Source: Flavobacteriaceae bacterium (GTDB taxonomy: Bacteria; Bacteroidota; Bacteroidia; Flavobacteriales; Flavobacteriaceae). From it: 64,000 nt of DNA. Below, piece after piece: positions 1-10,677 of this stretch. The stretch lies in contig CANKZI010000004.1 in the NCBI GenBank assembly GCA_947488595.1, forward strand, positions 35,317 to 99,316, in the 5' to 3' direction. Both the position numbers and the translations under genes were made by a program. The first letter of the stretch is position 1. Every line of letters begins with the position of its first letter. The notes beneath the pieces were generated by a model. The model was not told the DNA's origin and ran no database searches. It saw only the letters and a program-made list of their open reading frames with translations.

Positions 1-584
1 TTGGCATAAAATTCCATACAAAAATTGGCCTCATAAATGGCACCAAGTTGAATGTGCTCTTGCATTTTTTTGACTTTCAAAATATAATTTTCGGCGTCAA
101 TACGCTGACAAATTTCAAAATCATGTTGCTCTTCGCTTGCAACAATCAAATTCAAATCGGAAATTACTTCAAAATCTTCTGTAATTTCATCATCACAAAG
201 CTTCAAATAATGCATTTCAAGTACAGTGTCTTTGAGTAAAAATAATTTTTTAGGCTGAAAAAAATACAAATCAGAAAATTGAATTTCGTCAGTTTTTTCT
301 GAAACTAAAGCTTCGGTATCATTTTTTAAATCATAAGACAAATAGCCAAAAAGCCAATCTTTGGTCGTTTGTTGATATTGCTGTAAATCATCAAAAGCAT
401 TTCTGTAATCGGTTTTTATGGAGGTAAAAGCATCAACGGCGAGAACGGCATCGAAATCTGAATAAGCTTGCTTGTAATTGTTGCTATCCAAAAATACAAC
501 TTCGCGAAACTGCTGTGCCCATTGCAAAAGTTGCTGTTTGAAAAGTAAAGGATTGGTAATCGAATAAGAAATTGTAGTTCTCAA
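1..584 (-). CDS. pabB: Aminodeoxychorismate/anthranilate synthase component I family protein (PabB-like), N-terminal part, truncated by window edge
   Basis: Reverse-strand reading gives LRTTISYSITNPLLFKQQLLQWAQQF...WLFGYLSYDLKND...YILKVKKMQEHIQLGAIYEANFCMEFYA, typical of chorismate-binding enzymes; apparent TTG start near 584; not in ORF track because it runs off the window. Confidence 0.7.
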   Translation of the reverse strand, partial: MRTTISYSITNPLLFKQQLLQWAQQFREVVFLDSNNYKQAYSDFDAVLAVDAFTSIKTDYRNAFDDLQQYQQTTKDWLFGYLSYDLKNDTEALVSEKTDEIQFSDLYFFQPKKLFLLKDTVLEMHYLKLCDDEITEDFEVISDLNLIVASEEQHDFEICQRIDAENYILKVKKMQEHIQLGAIYEANFCMEFYA

Positions 585-810
585 AAAAATAGGTTTAGAA
601 ATCCAAATTTACAAATAATTTATGTTTAGAATAACAATCACAGGTCGGATTAATTACAAAAAAAAGTTCTAGAATGAAAGATTTAATATTTGTTCGGTTA
701 GATAAATTTTAAGTTTTTAAAGTAATATCGATTGCTTGAAGTTATTTCCTAAAGTTATGCAATTATTCGTCAAAATTTTATAACTAAGAAGTACATTCTA
801 ATTTGATCTT

Positions 811-3800
811 TTGTTTCTGAATTTATTTAGCATAATTTTAGGCCAATTTATTGCCCAAAGTGTTAAATTTAGTGATTCTAAAAATACCAACTTGAACAAA
901 TACATCAAAAAAAGTCTTAAAATAGTTGCTTGGATATTGGGTTCAATCTTCTTGTTATTGCTGTTGTTGGTATTTTTTATTCAAGTTCCTTATGTGCAAA
1001 ATAAACTCAAAAACAAGGCGGTAAATTATCTAGAAACCAAAATTGGCACTGATGTAAATATTGGTCGAATCGAGATTGGATTTCCAAAAAAAATCATAAT
1101 TGAAGACCTTTATCTTGAAAGCCAACAAAAAGATACTTTGCTCTTTGGAAAAAAAATAGCTGTAAATATTAGCCTTTTAAAATTATTGAGCAATAAAGTA
1201 GAAATCAATTCGGTTGATTTGAACGGAATTACCATGAAAGTTTATCGGAGTAAAAAGGCAGTTTTCAATTTTGATTATATTATCGCAGCATTAGACAACG
1301 GTAAGCCAAAAGATATAACAGAAAAACCAATGCAATTTGCTATTGATAAAATCAATCTGGATAACATCAATTTGCGTTTTGATGATGCTATTAGCAATTA
1401 TAATATTCAGGTTCAATTGACACATTTTGATACAAGAATCAAAAAATTTGATCTTGATAAAATGGCTGTTGAAGTACCTAAGATGCAGCTGCACGGCTTG
1501 ACTTTAAACCTTGAACAGAATGCTTTATTGGAAGAAATCACGACAAAAACAGTTCAGAAAACAGATTCAATTGCTCGTGTTAAACCAAATTTTGACATCA
1601 AATTAGGAACAATCGCTTTGTCGAAAATCAAAATCAATTACAGCGATAAAAAGACCAAAAACGAAAGCGCCCTCCAACTTAAAAAACTACTAATCGATTT
1701 CGAAACTACTGATTTTTCGCAGCAGTTGATTGCAATCAATAGTATTGAATTACAAGACGCAACTGCGCATTTAAAAATTGGAAAATCGATTCAAAAAGCT
1801 TCACCTACTCCAACAATTGCTGCTGCTGCAAACCAATGGAAAGTCAATCTAAAGACTATTGATTTAAAAAATATTGCATTTGCTTACGACGACCATAATG
1901 CCAAAACCATTTCAAAAGGAATTGATTATCAGCATTTGGATATTAAAAATTTAAACTTAGAAGCAAGAGATTTTCGTTATCAAACGGATGCAATCAGCGG
2001 AAGTATCAATGCTTTTGCAGTGACCGAAAAAAGCGGTCTCGTTGTAACATCACTTCAAACAAATTTTGGCTATGGACCACAAGGCACTTTTCTTAAAAAT
2101 TTTACACTGAAAACACCACAAACCGTAATCCGAAATGAAATTATTGCCAATTATCCTTCGCTAGCCCAAGTAAAAAATGATTTAGGCAATTTGGCTATTG
2201 CTACCAATTTGTCTAACACAGCAATTGCTTTCAGTGATATTTTGCTTTTTGCGCCAGATTTGGCAAAGTCACCTCCGTTTAAAGACCGACCGAATGCAAT
2301 AATTTATCTGAATGGAAAAATCAATGGCCGACTCAATAATATGGTGGTTCCGAATATAGAAATCAGCGGGATTGGGAATACAAAATTGGCCGCTAGCGGA
2401 AAAATTCTAGGATTGCCCGATATGAAAAAGGCAACTTTCGATATTGTGATTCGTGAATTTCGCTCCAGCGCTAAAGATATAAATGATTTGCTTCCAGAAG
2501 GAACAGTTCCAAACCACTTGCAATTGCCATCAAAAATAGCGCTAAAAGGCATTTTTAAAGGTAGTATACAAAATTTTAATACCAATTTGATTTTGAATTC
2601 CAGTCTAGGTAATGCTAGGATAAAAGGAAGTTTTGACCAGCGCAATAAAAATCGAGAAAAATATGATGCCATTGCTGAGTTGGATAATTTTGATATTGGA
2701 CAATTGATACAAAACAATTCGCTCGGAAAAGTGAGTTTTAAAGCTACAATTAAAGGTGTTGGACTTGATCCAAAAACAGCAAATGCGTTTTTAGATGGTA
2801 CTTTAAAGAAAGGAAAATTTAATAATTATACTTATCAATATTTAGCTGTAAAAGGGAATATTGCCAAAGGAGTATTTGATGTTTTTGCTAAAATAAATGA
2901 TCCCAATCTTGGCTGCGACATGTTGGCGGAAGGCAGTTTTAATGGCAAGTATCCCGAGGTAAAAATGAAGCTTAACATTGATATTGCGGATTTAGCTAAA
3001 CTTAATCTTCATGCTGGACCACTTAAATTGCGAGGGAAAATAGATGCTGATATTGCATCACTCGACGCCGACTATTTGAATGGAAGCATCAATGCATATC
3101 ATTTTGTAATTGCCAACGAAAAGGAGCAATTCCAAATGGATTCGGTGCGTATCATCGCTTTGGCTACATCCGAAAAAAGCAGCTTAGAAATCAAATCTCA
3201 ATTTTTGAAAGCGAATATCGAGGGACAATACCAACTCCCCAAAATAGCCATTGCAGTGACCAATTCATTGTCAAAATATTATGACGCCAACCTGTCATCC
3301 AAGGAAGAAATTACCACGCCTCAACAATTTGTTTTTAATATTACCGTCGACAATGATCCAATTTTAGCCAAAATTATTCCGAAAATCACAAGATTAGAGC
3401 CCCTCAATATTAGCGGTAGATACAATAGTATTAACGATAGCATTGTTTTGAATGCCAGTATTCCGAGATTTATTTTTGGAACCAATACAATTTCCAATGC
3501 CATCATCAAAATAGATAAAATAGACAATGCCTTGGTGTATAAGGCAGTCATTGATGAGATACAAAGTGACCAATTTCGATTGCCACATTCTAGTCTCGAA
3601 GGCACTATCGCCAAAAATACGATTGCTTATAATTTGAATTTAAAAGATACCAAAAACAAAGACCATTATAGTGTTGCGGGCACATTTCAAACCAAAGACG
3701 CCACTGCAGAAATGCGTTTGTTGCCAGAATCGTTGTTACTCAACTATGAACCTTGGCTTATTGCAGACAACAATGTCATTCGTTTTGAAGACCAAGGCAT

Positions 3801-5943
3801 TTTTGCAGATAATTTTGAACTTAAAAATGAACAGAGTGCCATTACAATTCAATCGCATTCAACAGCGGCAGATGCACCGCTTGCTATCGATTTTAAATCA
3901 TTTGAAATTGAAACCATTACAAAAATGTTCGAAAAGGAAAACTTCGTTTTTGGAGGAACGGTCAATGGCAACGTTTTACTTAAAAATTTAATGACCATGC
4001 CCATTTTTACATCTGATTTAAATATTGAAAATTTTAGTTTTAAGAAAGATACTATTGGCGCAATAAACATCAAAGTGAACAATGAAATCGAACCTATTTA
4101 TGCAGCAAAAGTAACAATCACTGGAAAAGAAAATCAAGTCAATTTGGAGGGCTTTTATCGCAATGACAACAGCAGTTTTGATATGCATTTAGACTTGCAG
4201 CGATTAAATATGATTAGTATTGCACCTTTTTCTGCTGGCAATATCACAAAAAGTAGTGGCTATTTGTCTGGGAATTTTAAACTTACAGGAACCATCGATC
4301 AACCAAAAATCATAGGCGATTTACAGTTTCACGATGTTGGATTTACGGTTACCAAAGTCAATTCACCATTCAAATCGATGAATGACCGCATTAGTTTTAC
4401 AAAGGAAGGCATTGTATTTCCACAATTTTCACTTTCCGATGCGCAAGACAATGTAATTTCACTAAAAGGCAATATTTATACGCCTAACTATAAAGATTTT
4501 GCCTTTGATCTTACTATCAATGCGGATAATTTTAGGGTTATGAATTCTAGTACAAAAGACAATGCCACCTATTATGGGCAATTGTTTTTGAATGCCCGAC
4601 TAAATATCAAAGGCGACCTTAATAAGCCTGTTGTTGATGGGACAGTAAAAATCAATGACGCGACAAAATTTACTGTCGAATTGCCTCAGAATGATCCGTC
4701 GATAGCAGATCGCGAAGGTATTATTGAGTTCATAGACAAAGACAATTTGCAACTTACGGAAAAATTGATAATTCAAAAAGATTCGTTAAGCAGAAGCACT
4801 ATTAAAGGAATGAATGTTGCAGTTAATATCGAAATCGACAAAGAGGCCGAGTTGACCATAATAATTGACAAGGGCAATGGTGATTTTGTAAAAGTAAAAG
4901 GCGAAGCAAAACTTTCTGGGGGTATTGACGAATCTGGAAAAACCACACTAACTGGTCGTTATGAGTTAAAAGAAGGTGCATATGAAATGACATTTAATTT
5001 TCTAAAACGAAAATTCGACATCCAATCAGGCAGTTCTATTGTGTGGACAGGCGAACCAACATCTGCAGACATTAACATCACTGCGGTTTATAAAAGCGAT
5101 ACTGCGCCAATTGATTTGCTTGAAGACCAATTGGGCAATCTTTCTCAAAGTCAAAAAAATACCTATAAGCAAAAACTTCCTTTTGAGACTTTGTTGAAAC
5201 TAAACGGCAATTTATTAAAACCAGATATTACTTTTGACATCACTTTACCCGAAGGCAATTATGGTGTTGCTTCGGATATATTAACGACAACTAGAGCAAA
5301 ATTAGCGCAATTGCGACAAGAACCTTCGGAGCTTAACAAACAGGTTTTTGCGATTTTATTATTAAATCGGTTTGTTGGCGAAAATCCATTTGCGAGTGAA
5401 TCCGGAACCAGTTCAAGTTCATTGGCGCGTCAAAGTGTGAGCAAAATTTTATCGGAACAACTCAATGATTTGGCTGGCAATTTAATCAATGGTGTCGAAA
5501 TCGATTTTGATCTTGAATCAACCGATGATTACAGTTCTGGTATAAGACAAGACAAAACTGATCTTTCGGTTGCAGTTTCCAAAAAACTGCTAAACGACAG
5601 ACTAAAAGTCACTGTTGGAAGTAGTTTTGGTTTGGAAGGTGAAGCGCAAGCCAATCAACGTACCAATAACATCGCAGGCGATATTGCGGCCGATTATCAA
5701 TTATCAAAAGACGGCAAGTACCTAATTCGTGGCTACCGCAAAAATGAATACCAAGTCGCACTACAAGGACAGATTGTAGAAACGGGATTGGCGTTTATTA
5801 TCACGATGGATTATAACAAATTTCGTGAACTTTTTCACCTCTCGAAAGCAGAAAAGCAAATGAAAAGCCAGGCTAAAAAGAAAAAAAAAGAAGCCAAAGC
5901 ACAAAAAGGACATCAAAATCAAACGGAAACCGAAAAAAAATAA
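811..5943 (+). CDS. tamB: TamB-like translocation/assembly module protein (DUF490 C-terminal domain)
   Basis: 1710 aa, single N-terminal TM helix, long beta-rich AsmA/TamB-like body, C-terminal 'LTGRYELKEGAYEMTFNFLKRKFDIQSGSSIVWTGEPTSADINITAVY' DUF490 signature; followed 1 nt later by an Omp85 gene. Confidence 0.9.
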   Translation: MFLNLFSIILGQFIAQSVKFSDSKNTNLNKYIKKSLKIVAWILGSIFLLLLLLVFFIQVPYVQNKLKNKAVNYLETKIGTDVNIGRIEIGFPKKIIIEDLYLESQQKDTLLFGKKIAVNISLLKLLSNKVEINSVDLNGITMKVYRSKKAVFNFDYIIAALDNGKPKDITEKPMQFAIDKINLDNINLRFDDAISNYNIQVQLTHFDTRIKKFDLDKMAVEVPKMQLHGLTLNLEQNALLEEITTKTVQKTDSIARVKPNFDIKLGTIALSKIKINYSDKKTKNESALQLKKLLIDFETTDFSQQLIAINSIELQDATAHLKIGKSIQKASPTPTIAAAANQWKVNLKTIDLKNIAFAYDDHNAKTISKGIDYQHLDIKNLNLEARDFRYQTDAISGSINAFAVTEKSGLVVTSLQTNFGYGPQGTFLKNFTLKTPQTVIRNEIIANYPSLAQVKNDLGNLAIATNLSNTAIAFSDILLFAPDLAKSPPFKDRPNAIIYLNGKINGRLNNMVVPNIEISGIGNTKLAASGKILGLPDMKKATFDIVIREFRSSAKDINDLLPEGTVPNHLQLPSKIALKGIFKGSIQNFNTNLILNSSLGNARIKGSFDQRNKNREKYDAIAELDNFDIGQLIQNNSLGKVSFKATIKGVGLDPKTANAFLDGTLKKGKFNNYTYQYLAVKGNIAKGVFDVFAKINDPNLGCDMLAEGSFNGKYPEVKMKLNIDIADLAKLNLHAGPLKLRGKIDADIASLDADYLNGSINAYHFVIANEKEQFQMDSVRIIALATSEKSSLEIKSQFLKANIEGQYQLPKIAIAVTNSLSKYYDANLSSKEEITTPQQFVFNITVDNDPILAKIIPKITRLEPLNISGRYNSINDSIVLNASIPRFIFGTNTISNAIIKIDKIDNALVYKAVIDEIQSDQFRLPHSSLEGTIAKNTIAYNLNLKDTKNKDHYSVAGTFQTKDATAEMRLLPESLLLNYEPWLIADNNVIRFEDQGIFADNFELKNEQSAITIQSHSTAADAPLAIDFKSFEIETITKMFEKENFVFGGTVNGNVLLKNLMTMPIFTSDLNIENFSFKKDTIGAINIKVNNEIEPIYAAKVTITGKENQVNLEGFYRNDNSSFDMHLDLQRLNMISIAPFSAGNITKSSGYLSGNFKLTGTIDQPKIIGDLQFHDVGFTVTKVNSPFKSMNDRISFTKEGIVFPQFSLSDAQDNVISLKGNIYTPNYKDFAFDLTINADNFRVMNSSTKDNATYYGQLFLNARLNIKGDLNKPVVDGTVKINDATKFTVELPQNDPSIADREGIIEFIDKDNLQLTEKLIIQKDSLSRSTIKGMNVAVNIEIDKEAELTIIIDKGNGDFVKVKGEAKLSGGIDESGKTTLTGRYELKEGAYEMTFNFLKRKFDIQSGSSIVWTGEPTSADINITAVYKSDTAPIDLLEDQLGNLSQSQKNTYKQKLPFETLLKLNGNLLKPDITFDITLPEGNYGVASDILTTTRAKLAQLRQEPSELNKQVFAILLLNRFVGENPFASESGTSSSSLARQSVSKILSEQLNDLAGNLINGVEIDFDLESTDDYSSGIRQDKTDLSVAVSKKLLNDRLKVTVGSSFGLEGEAQANQRTNNIAGDIAADYQLSKDGKYLIRGYRKNEYQVALQGQIVETGLAFIITMDYNKFRELFHLSKAEKQMKSQAKKKKKEAKAQKGHQNQTETEKK

Positions 5944-5944
5944 T

Positions 5945-8248
5945 ATGAAACGCAAATTGATTTATTATTTTATTTTCATTTTGCTGTATATCACTTGGTC
6001 GTGCAGCAATACCAAATATTTGCCCGAAGGGGAATTGTTATACACTGAAGGAAAAGTTAAATTAAATGATTCTTTACTATCAAAAAAAGAACGCAAAAAT
6101 ATTCAAAACGAATTACAGGTTTTATTACGTCCAAAACCTAATACAAGTATCTTGGGATTGCGCCCCAAATTACTAATTTACAATTGGGTAGGAAAACCAA
6201 AAAAAGAGAAAGGTTTTAGGCATTGGTTGCGCACAAAAGTGGGTGAAGCGCCAGTGCTTTTTAGTGATGTTGATTTGGATTTTAATGCAGGCGTTATAGA
6301 AAATTACAGTCAAAACAATGGTTATTTTAAAACCATTGTCGCTCCCGATTCAACTAAAAATGGCAAAAGAGTAAAGGCAATTTATACCATCCAATCTGGA
6401 AAACAATTTACAATTAGAAAAGTAGTTTTTCCGCAAGATTCGAGTGCCATTAATCAATCGGTTTTTGCCACACAAGATAAAACGCTTTTAAAACCGGGTG
6501 CTCCTTATAAACTCGAAGAAATTAAATTAGAACGGGAACGCATTGATACGCGACTCAAAGAACAAGGCTATTATTTTTTCAATCCAGACTATCTCAAAGT
6601 GCAAGTTGACAGCACCGTCGGCAAATACCAAGTCGATTTGTTCATAAAAATAAAAGACGAAACACCCGAAAAAGCCAAAAAAGTTTTCCGCATTAATAAT
6701 ATTTTAATCTATCCCAATTACTCGTTACGCAAACAAGAGCGCGATAGCACTACAGGCGACTCAAGTCACATTGTGCAATACAAAGATTTCATTATTGACG
6801 ATGAAGAAAAATTATTCATTCCACGAATTTTTGATCGTACGTTATATTTTGAAAAACATGACCTATATAACCGCACGAATCATAATCTATCGCTCAATCG
6901 ATTGGTCAATTTGGGTACATTCAAATTTGTAAAAAACCAATTCAAAATTGCGCCAAATAATGATAATGCCTTAGATGCTTATTATTATTTAACACCATTT
7001 ACCAAAAAATCGATTCGTGTCGAAGTTTTGGCAAAAACCAATTCGGCAAATTATAGCGGAACCGAACTGAACATTAATTGGAGCAACCGAAACACGTTTA
7101 AAGGTGCCGAATTATTGACCATTTCTGCCTTTGGTGGTTTTGAAGTGCAAGTTTCTGGACAAAATAATGGTTACAATGTTTATCGGTACGGTCTCGAATC
7201 AAGTTTGGTTTGGCCCCGCTTAATAGCACCAATTAAGCTAAAATCGTCAAGCGGATTTGTTCCAAAAACAAAAGCCACAATAGGTTATGAATTTCAAAAC
7301 AGGACGCAACTTTACACATTAAGTGCTTTTAAAAGCGCTTTTGGTTATATGTGGAAAGAGAACATTCGCAAAGAACACCAGTTTAATATTTCCGAAATCA
7401 ACTATGTCATTCCGATTCAAATTACGCAACTGTACCAAGACCAAATCGATCAAAATCCCTCACTGGGAAAAGTAGTTGAAAAACAATTGATTGTTGGTTC
7501 GAACTATTCTTATACCTACACCAATACGATGCAAAACAATAAAAAAAACACCATTTATTACAAAGGGACTTTTGATTTGGCGGGCAATGTAGCAGGTTTG
7601 CTTTCGGGTGCCAATGTAAAAAAAGGCGATACCACCAAAGTTTTTGGCGTTCCATTTAGTCAATTTATAAAAATGGAACATGATTTTAGACATTATACAA
7701 AATTTGGCAATAATGCACAATTGGCGAGTCGCATCATTCTTGGCATGGGTTACAGTTATGGCAACGCAACCGCAATGCCTTATGCAAAACAATTCTTTAT
7801 TGGTGGAACCACTAGTTTAAGAGCATTTCGAGCGCGTTCACTTGGACCCGGAACCTACAATGGCGCAGCTGAAACAAATATTTTTCTGCCCGATCAATCG
7901 GGTGATATCAAACTCGAACTGAATACAGAATACCGCGCCAAACTATTTAATATTGTGCATGGCGCGCTCTTTGTTGATGCTGGAAACATTTGGTTGCTGA
8001 ACAAAGATATTGACAAAAATGGAGCCGAATTTTCAAAAGACTTTATCGAGCAAATCGCTGTCGGAACTGGTGTTGGGTTGCGATTTGATATTAAATTTTT
8101 AGTACTCCGAACCGATTTTGCGTTTCCGATTCGCAAACCTTACTTACCCGAAGGACAACGTTGGGTTTTAGACCAAGTCCGTTTTGGAAGCGGCACTTGG
8201 CGAAAAGAAAATTTAATTTTCAATTTGGCTATTGGTTATCCGTTTTAA
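5945..8248 (+). CDS. tamL: TamL-type outer membrane lipoprotein, Omp85/BamA superfamily
   Basis: Lipoprotein signal ending in SCSNTKYLPEGE, POTRA-like region, C-terminal Omp85 barrel with 'QFFIGGTTSLRAFRARSLGPGTY' motif; coupled to tamB. Confidence 0.88.
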   Translation: MKRKLIYYFIFILLYITWSCSNTKYLPEGELLYTEGKVKLNDSLLSKKERKNIQNELQVLLRPKPNTSILGLRPKLLIYNWVGKPKKEKGFRHWLRTKVGEAPVLFSDVDLDFNAGVIENYSQNNGYFKTIVAPDSTKNGKRVKAIYTIQSGKQFTIRKVVFPQDSSAINQSVFATQDKTLLKPGAPYKLEEIKLERERIDTRLKEQGYYFFNPDYLKVQVDSTVGKYQVDLFIKIKDETPEKAKKVFRINNILIYPNYSLRKQERDSTTGDSSHIVQYKDFIIDDEEKLFIPRIFDRTLYFEKHDLYNRTNHNLSLNRLVNLGTFKFVKNQFKIAPNNDNALDAYYYLTPFTKKSIRVEVLAKTNSANYSGTELNINWSNRNTFKGAELLTISAFGGFEVQVSGQNNGYNVYRYGLESSLVWPRLIAPIKLKSSSGFVPKTKATIGYEFQNRTQLYTLSAFKSAFGYMWKENIRKEHQFNISEINYVIPIQITQLYQDQIDQNPSLGKVVEKQLIVGSNYSYTYTNTMQNNKKNTIYYKGTFDLAGNVAGLLSGANVKKGDTTKVFGVPFSQFIKMEHDFRHYTKFGNNAQLASRIILGMGYSYGNATAMPYAKQFFIGGTTSLRAFRARSLGPGTYNGAAETNIFLPDQSGDIKLELNTEYRAKLFNIVHGALFVDAGNIWLLNKDIDKNGAEFSKDFIEQIAVGTGVGLRFDIKFLVLRTDFAFPIRKPYLPEGQRWVLDQVRFGSGTWRKENLIFNLAIGYPF

Positions 8249-8314
8249 AGGTTGAAATACTAATGTAAATTGTCCAATTACTATAAATTGTAATTATTTC
8301 AAAACGCTTTGATT

Positions 8315-8445
8315 TTTTTGGGCGTGCCCCCATCAACTGCGCACAACTTAAAAAAACACACTTTAATGATGGGGTCGGGCCATCTGCTTCAAGTCCTCGT
8401 TCCTGCGGGCTTTCCGCTGCTTTCCCTCACGCAGCAATTCCAACC
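8315..8445 (+). repeat. GC-richer intergenic repeat-like element (GGCGTGCCCC...GGGGTCGGGC...GCGGGCTTTCCGC...CCCTCACGCAG)
   Basis: Compositionally distinct from flanks; stem CCCCATCA (8328-8335)/TGATGGGG (8367-8374) and GCGG/CCGC hairpin; resembles, from memory, an element common in intergenic regions of Flavobacteriia. Confidence 0.55.
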
Positions 8446-8673
8446 AAATGAAGCAAAACATTAAAACAACAATCATTACTTTTCGCAAAGATTTTTCCGA
8501 TGATATTTGCAAAACGATGTGCCAATTACTGGTTTAGAATAGTTTAAAGAAGCAAGCTTTTTTTGTCAATAAATTGATAAAAATCTTTGCATTGCTTTTC
8601 TAATTGAACGATAATTTTAAGGAACTTTATCGACCGAAATGGATAAACAATTACTGTTACAAATTGCTTTAAA

Positions 8674-8704
8674 CAAAAAAAGCCCCGAATTACTTCGAGA
8701 CTTT
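8674..8704 (-). terminator. Intrinsic terminator downstream of tRNA-His
   Basis: On minus strand AAGTCTCGAA-GTAA-TTCGGGGCTT followed by T-run; 10-bp stem with G-U pairs. Confidence 0.7.
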
Positions 8705-8713
8705 TGCCTTTTG

Positions 8714-8788
8714 GGTGAATGACCGGGTTCGAACCGGCGACCCTCGGTACCACAAACCGATGCTCTAACCAGCTGAGCTACAATCACC
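8714..8788 (-). tRNA. tRNA-His (GTG anticodon)
   Basis: Cloverleaf readable on minus strand: GGTGATTG TA GCTC-AGCTGGTTA-GAGC A TCGGT-TTGTGGT-ACCGA ... GCCGG-TTCGAAC-CCGGT CATTCAC C; anticodon GTG, extra G-1 opposite C73; CCA not encoded. Confidence 0.93.
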
Positions 8789-8850
8789 ATTTGTTAGCGG
8801 ATGCAAATATATTATAAAACTTTGCTTTTACAAAGAAAAAAAATAAAAAA

Positions 8851-9567
8851 TTATATCAAATCACTTAAACTATTGACTGCCAAATGCCTTTCAACCGTAA
8901 ATCCTTCGGCATAATCGGTACCAATGAGTCGCCCTAAATCTTGACTGCGATAATGAATACTTTCGAGAAAATTTTTAGTCGCAATTGGTGTCACTGGACC
9001 TTCTTCATTTGGATTGTAAAACTGTGAACCGTAAGACAAAATGGCGGCGGTTTTTTTGGTTTCAAATCCAGTGATGTCGACCACAAAATCGGGAACTACG
9101 TTTTTCCATTGAATAAAATGGTACACCAATTTTGGTCGCCAATGCAACTGTTTTTCGCCATTCAACGAGGTTTCAATTTTTAATAATCCAGATAAAAAAC
9201 AAGCATCACTAACCAATTTACTTGCTTTTCCGTGATCAATATGTCGGTCATCAATTGCATTACAAATAACTATTTCTGGACGGTATTTTCTGATTATCTT
9301 AATCACTTCCAATTGGTGCGCTTCGTCATTTACAAAAAATCCGTCACGCATCAATAGGTTTTCTCTAACAGCGATTCCTAATATTTTTGCTGCTGCTGCT
9401 GCTTCACTATCTCTAATTGCTGCTGAACCTCTAGTACCTAGTTCACCGCGTGTCAAATCGATGATACCGACTTTTTTGCCCAAGCTGACTTCTTTGGCGA
9501 TTGTACCACCACAACCCAATTCAACATCGTCTGGATGGGCGCCAAAAGCAAGGATATCTAATTTCAT
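8851..9567 (-). CDS. bshB1: Bacillithiol biosynthesis deacetylase BshB1 (LmbE/PIG-L family)
   Basis: MKLDILAFGAHPDDVELGCGGTIAKE...DLTRGELGTRGS...IDDRHIDHGKAS. Confidence 0.93.
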   Translation of the reverse strand: MKLDILAFGAHPDDVELGCGGTIAKEVSLGKKVGIIDLTRGELGTRGSAAIRDSEAAAAAKILGIAVRENLLMRDGFFVNDEAHQLEVIKIIRKYRPEIVICNAIDDRHIDHGKASKLVSDACFLSGLLKIETSLNGEKQLHWRPKLVYHFIQWKNVVPDFVVDITGFETKKTAAILSYGSQFYNPNEEGPVTPIATKNFLESIHYRSQDLGRLIGTDYAEGFTVERHLAVNSLSDLI

Positions 9568-9614
9568 TTTTAGTTTATTTAAAAATTATTCTTATTGCAA
9601 TAAGGTAATTTAAT

Positions 9615-10676
9615 TTAAAGTGCCCTTTTCATTGTCATCGATTTGTTGACTGTTTCTGCATATTCGTTTTTTGGAATGCTGTCTTTTGTCACGCCGCAGC
9701 CAACAAACAATTCGACTGCATTATTTAAAATTTTCATACACCGCAAATTAACAAACAAATCAGATGATTCTGTTTTAAATGTTGCTAAATTTATATTCAA
9801 TTCACCCAAAAACCCAGAATAATACTCGCGTTCTTCTGCTTCATTTTTTAAAATAAAAGCTTTTGCACTTGCTTTTGGCAAACCACCCACTGCTGGTGTC
9901 GGATGCAAAGCTTGGAGCACTTCTTTAAGGTTGTATTTGGATAACAAACGTGCCGAAATATCTGTCTTAATGTGCCATAAATTGCCTGCTTGCGCTGAAT
10001 AAGGTTTAGAAATATTGACATTAAAAACGAAATCAGCCAATTGACTGGAGATAAAATCAGTGACCAATTGCTGTTCATTTTTTTCTTTTTCTTCCCAAAC
10101 TACTGATTCTAAACTATTAAAAATTTGGGTTCCTGCCAAAGCTACTGTAGCAATTTGATCCTCGTTCACTTTTAGCAGTTGTTCTGGTGTTGCGCCCATC
10201 CACATCCCAATTTTGGGGTGAAAAAAACAATAATTAAATGCCGACGGATAATACGCAATCAATTTTTTGAAAACCATTTCAGTATCCAAATTACTGGTTT
10301 TTATTGTTTCTTTTCTCGAAACCACAACTTTTTGAAATGCACCCGATTGTATAGCGATTACTGCTTTTTCGACCAAATTTTCAAAGCCAATTTGGTGTAC
10401 TTCATCTGTAACAAAATCATTGTTATTGTTTACATAAAAATCACCTGCAGTTTTCTTTTCAACATAAACATTCGATTGGTTTTGAGGAATAATCGGAATA
10501 ATATCTCCGTCAAAAGGAGCAAAAACAAAACCTTTTTCTTCAAAATTTTCAACCAAATAAAGCACATCATTCTTTTGAAATAAACCAATAATATGATCTG
10601 AATTGGGTTTGCAAAACAGAACAAAAGGTAAATTTTGCTGTATTTGATTTTTGGTTTTGGTAAATAAATCTTCCAT
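9615..10676 (-). CDS. menF: Isochorismate synthase (chorismate-binding family)
   Basis: C-terminal chorismate-binding domain: KVVVSRKE...FFHPKIGMWMGATPEQLLK...LHPTPAVGGLPK...REYYSGFLGE; adjacent to a thioesterase. Confidence 0.85.
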   Translation of the reverse strand: MEDLFTKTKNQIQQNLPFVLFCKPNSDHIIGLFQKNDVLYLVENFEEKGFVFAPFDGDIIPIIPQNQSNVYVEKKTAGDFYVNNNNDFVTDEVHQIGFENLVEKAVIAIQSGAFQKVVVSRKETIKTSNLDTEMVFKKLIAYYPSAFNYCFFHPKIGMWMGATPEQLLKVNEDQIATVALAGTQIFNSLESVVWEEKEKNEQQLVTDFISSQLADFVFNVNISKPYSAQAGNLWHIKTDISARLLSKYNLKEVLQALHPTPAVGGLPKASAKAFILKNEAEEREYYSGFLGELNINLATFKTESSDLFVNLRCMKILNNAVELFVGCGVTKDSIPKNEYAETVNKSMTMKRAL

Positions 10677-10677
10677 T

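Noticed and set aside
2304-2717. 137-aa minus-strand ORF inside tamB
   Set aside because: Antisense to a well-supported coding region, no recognisable domain; same reasoning applies to the many other shadow ORFs in the track (e.g. 13945-14211, 24743-25135, 61978-62574).
8461-8547. Possible 29-aa small ORF MKQNIKTTIITFRKDFSDDICKTMCQLLV
   Set aside because: Short, adjacent to the repeat element, no supporting signals beyond an ATG.
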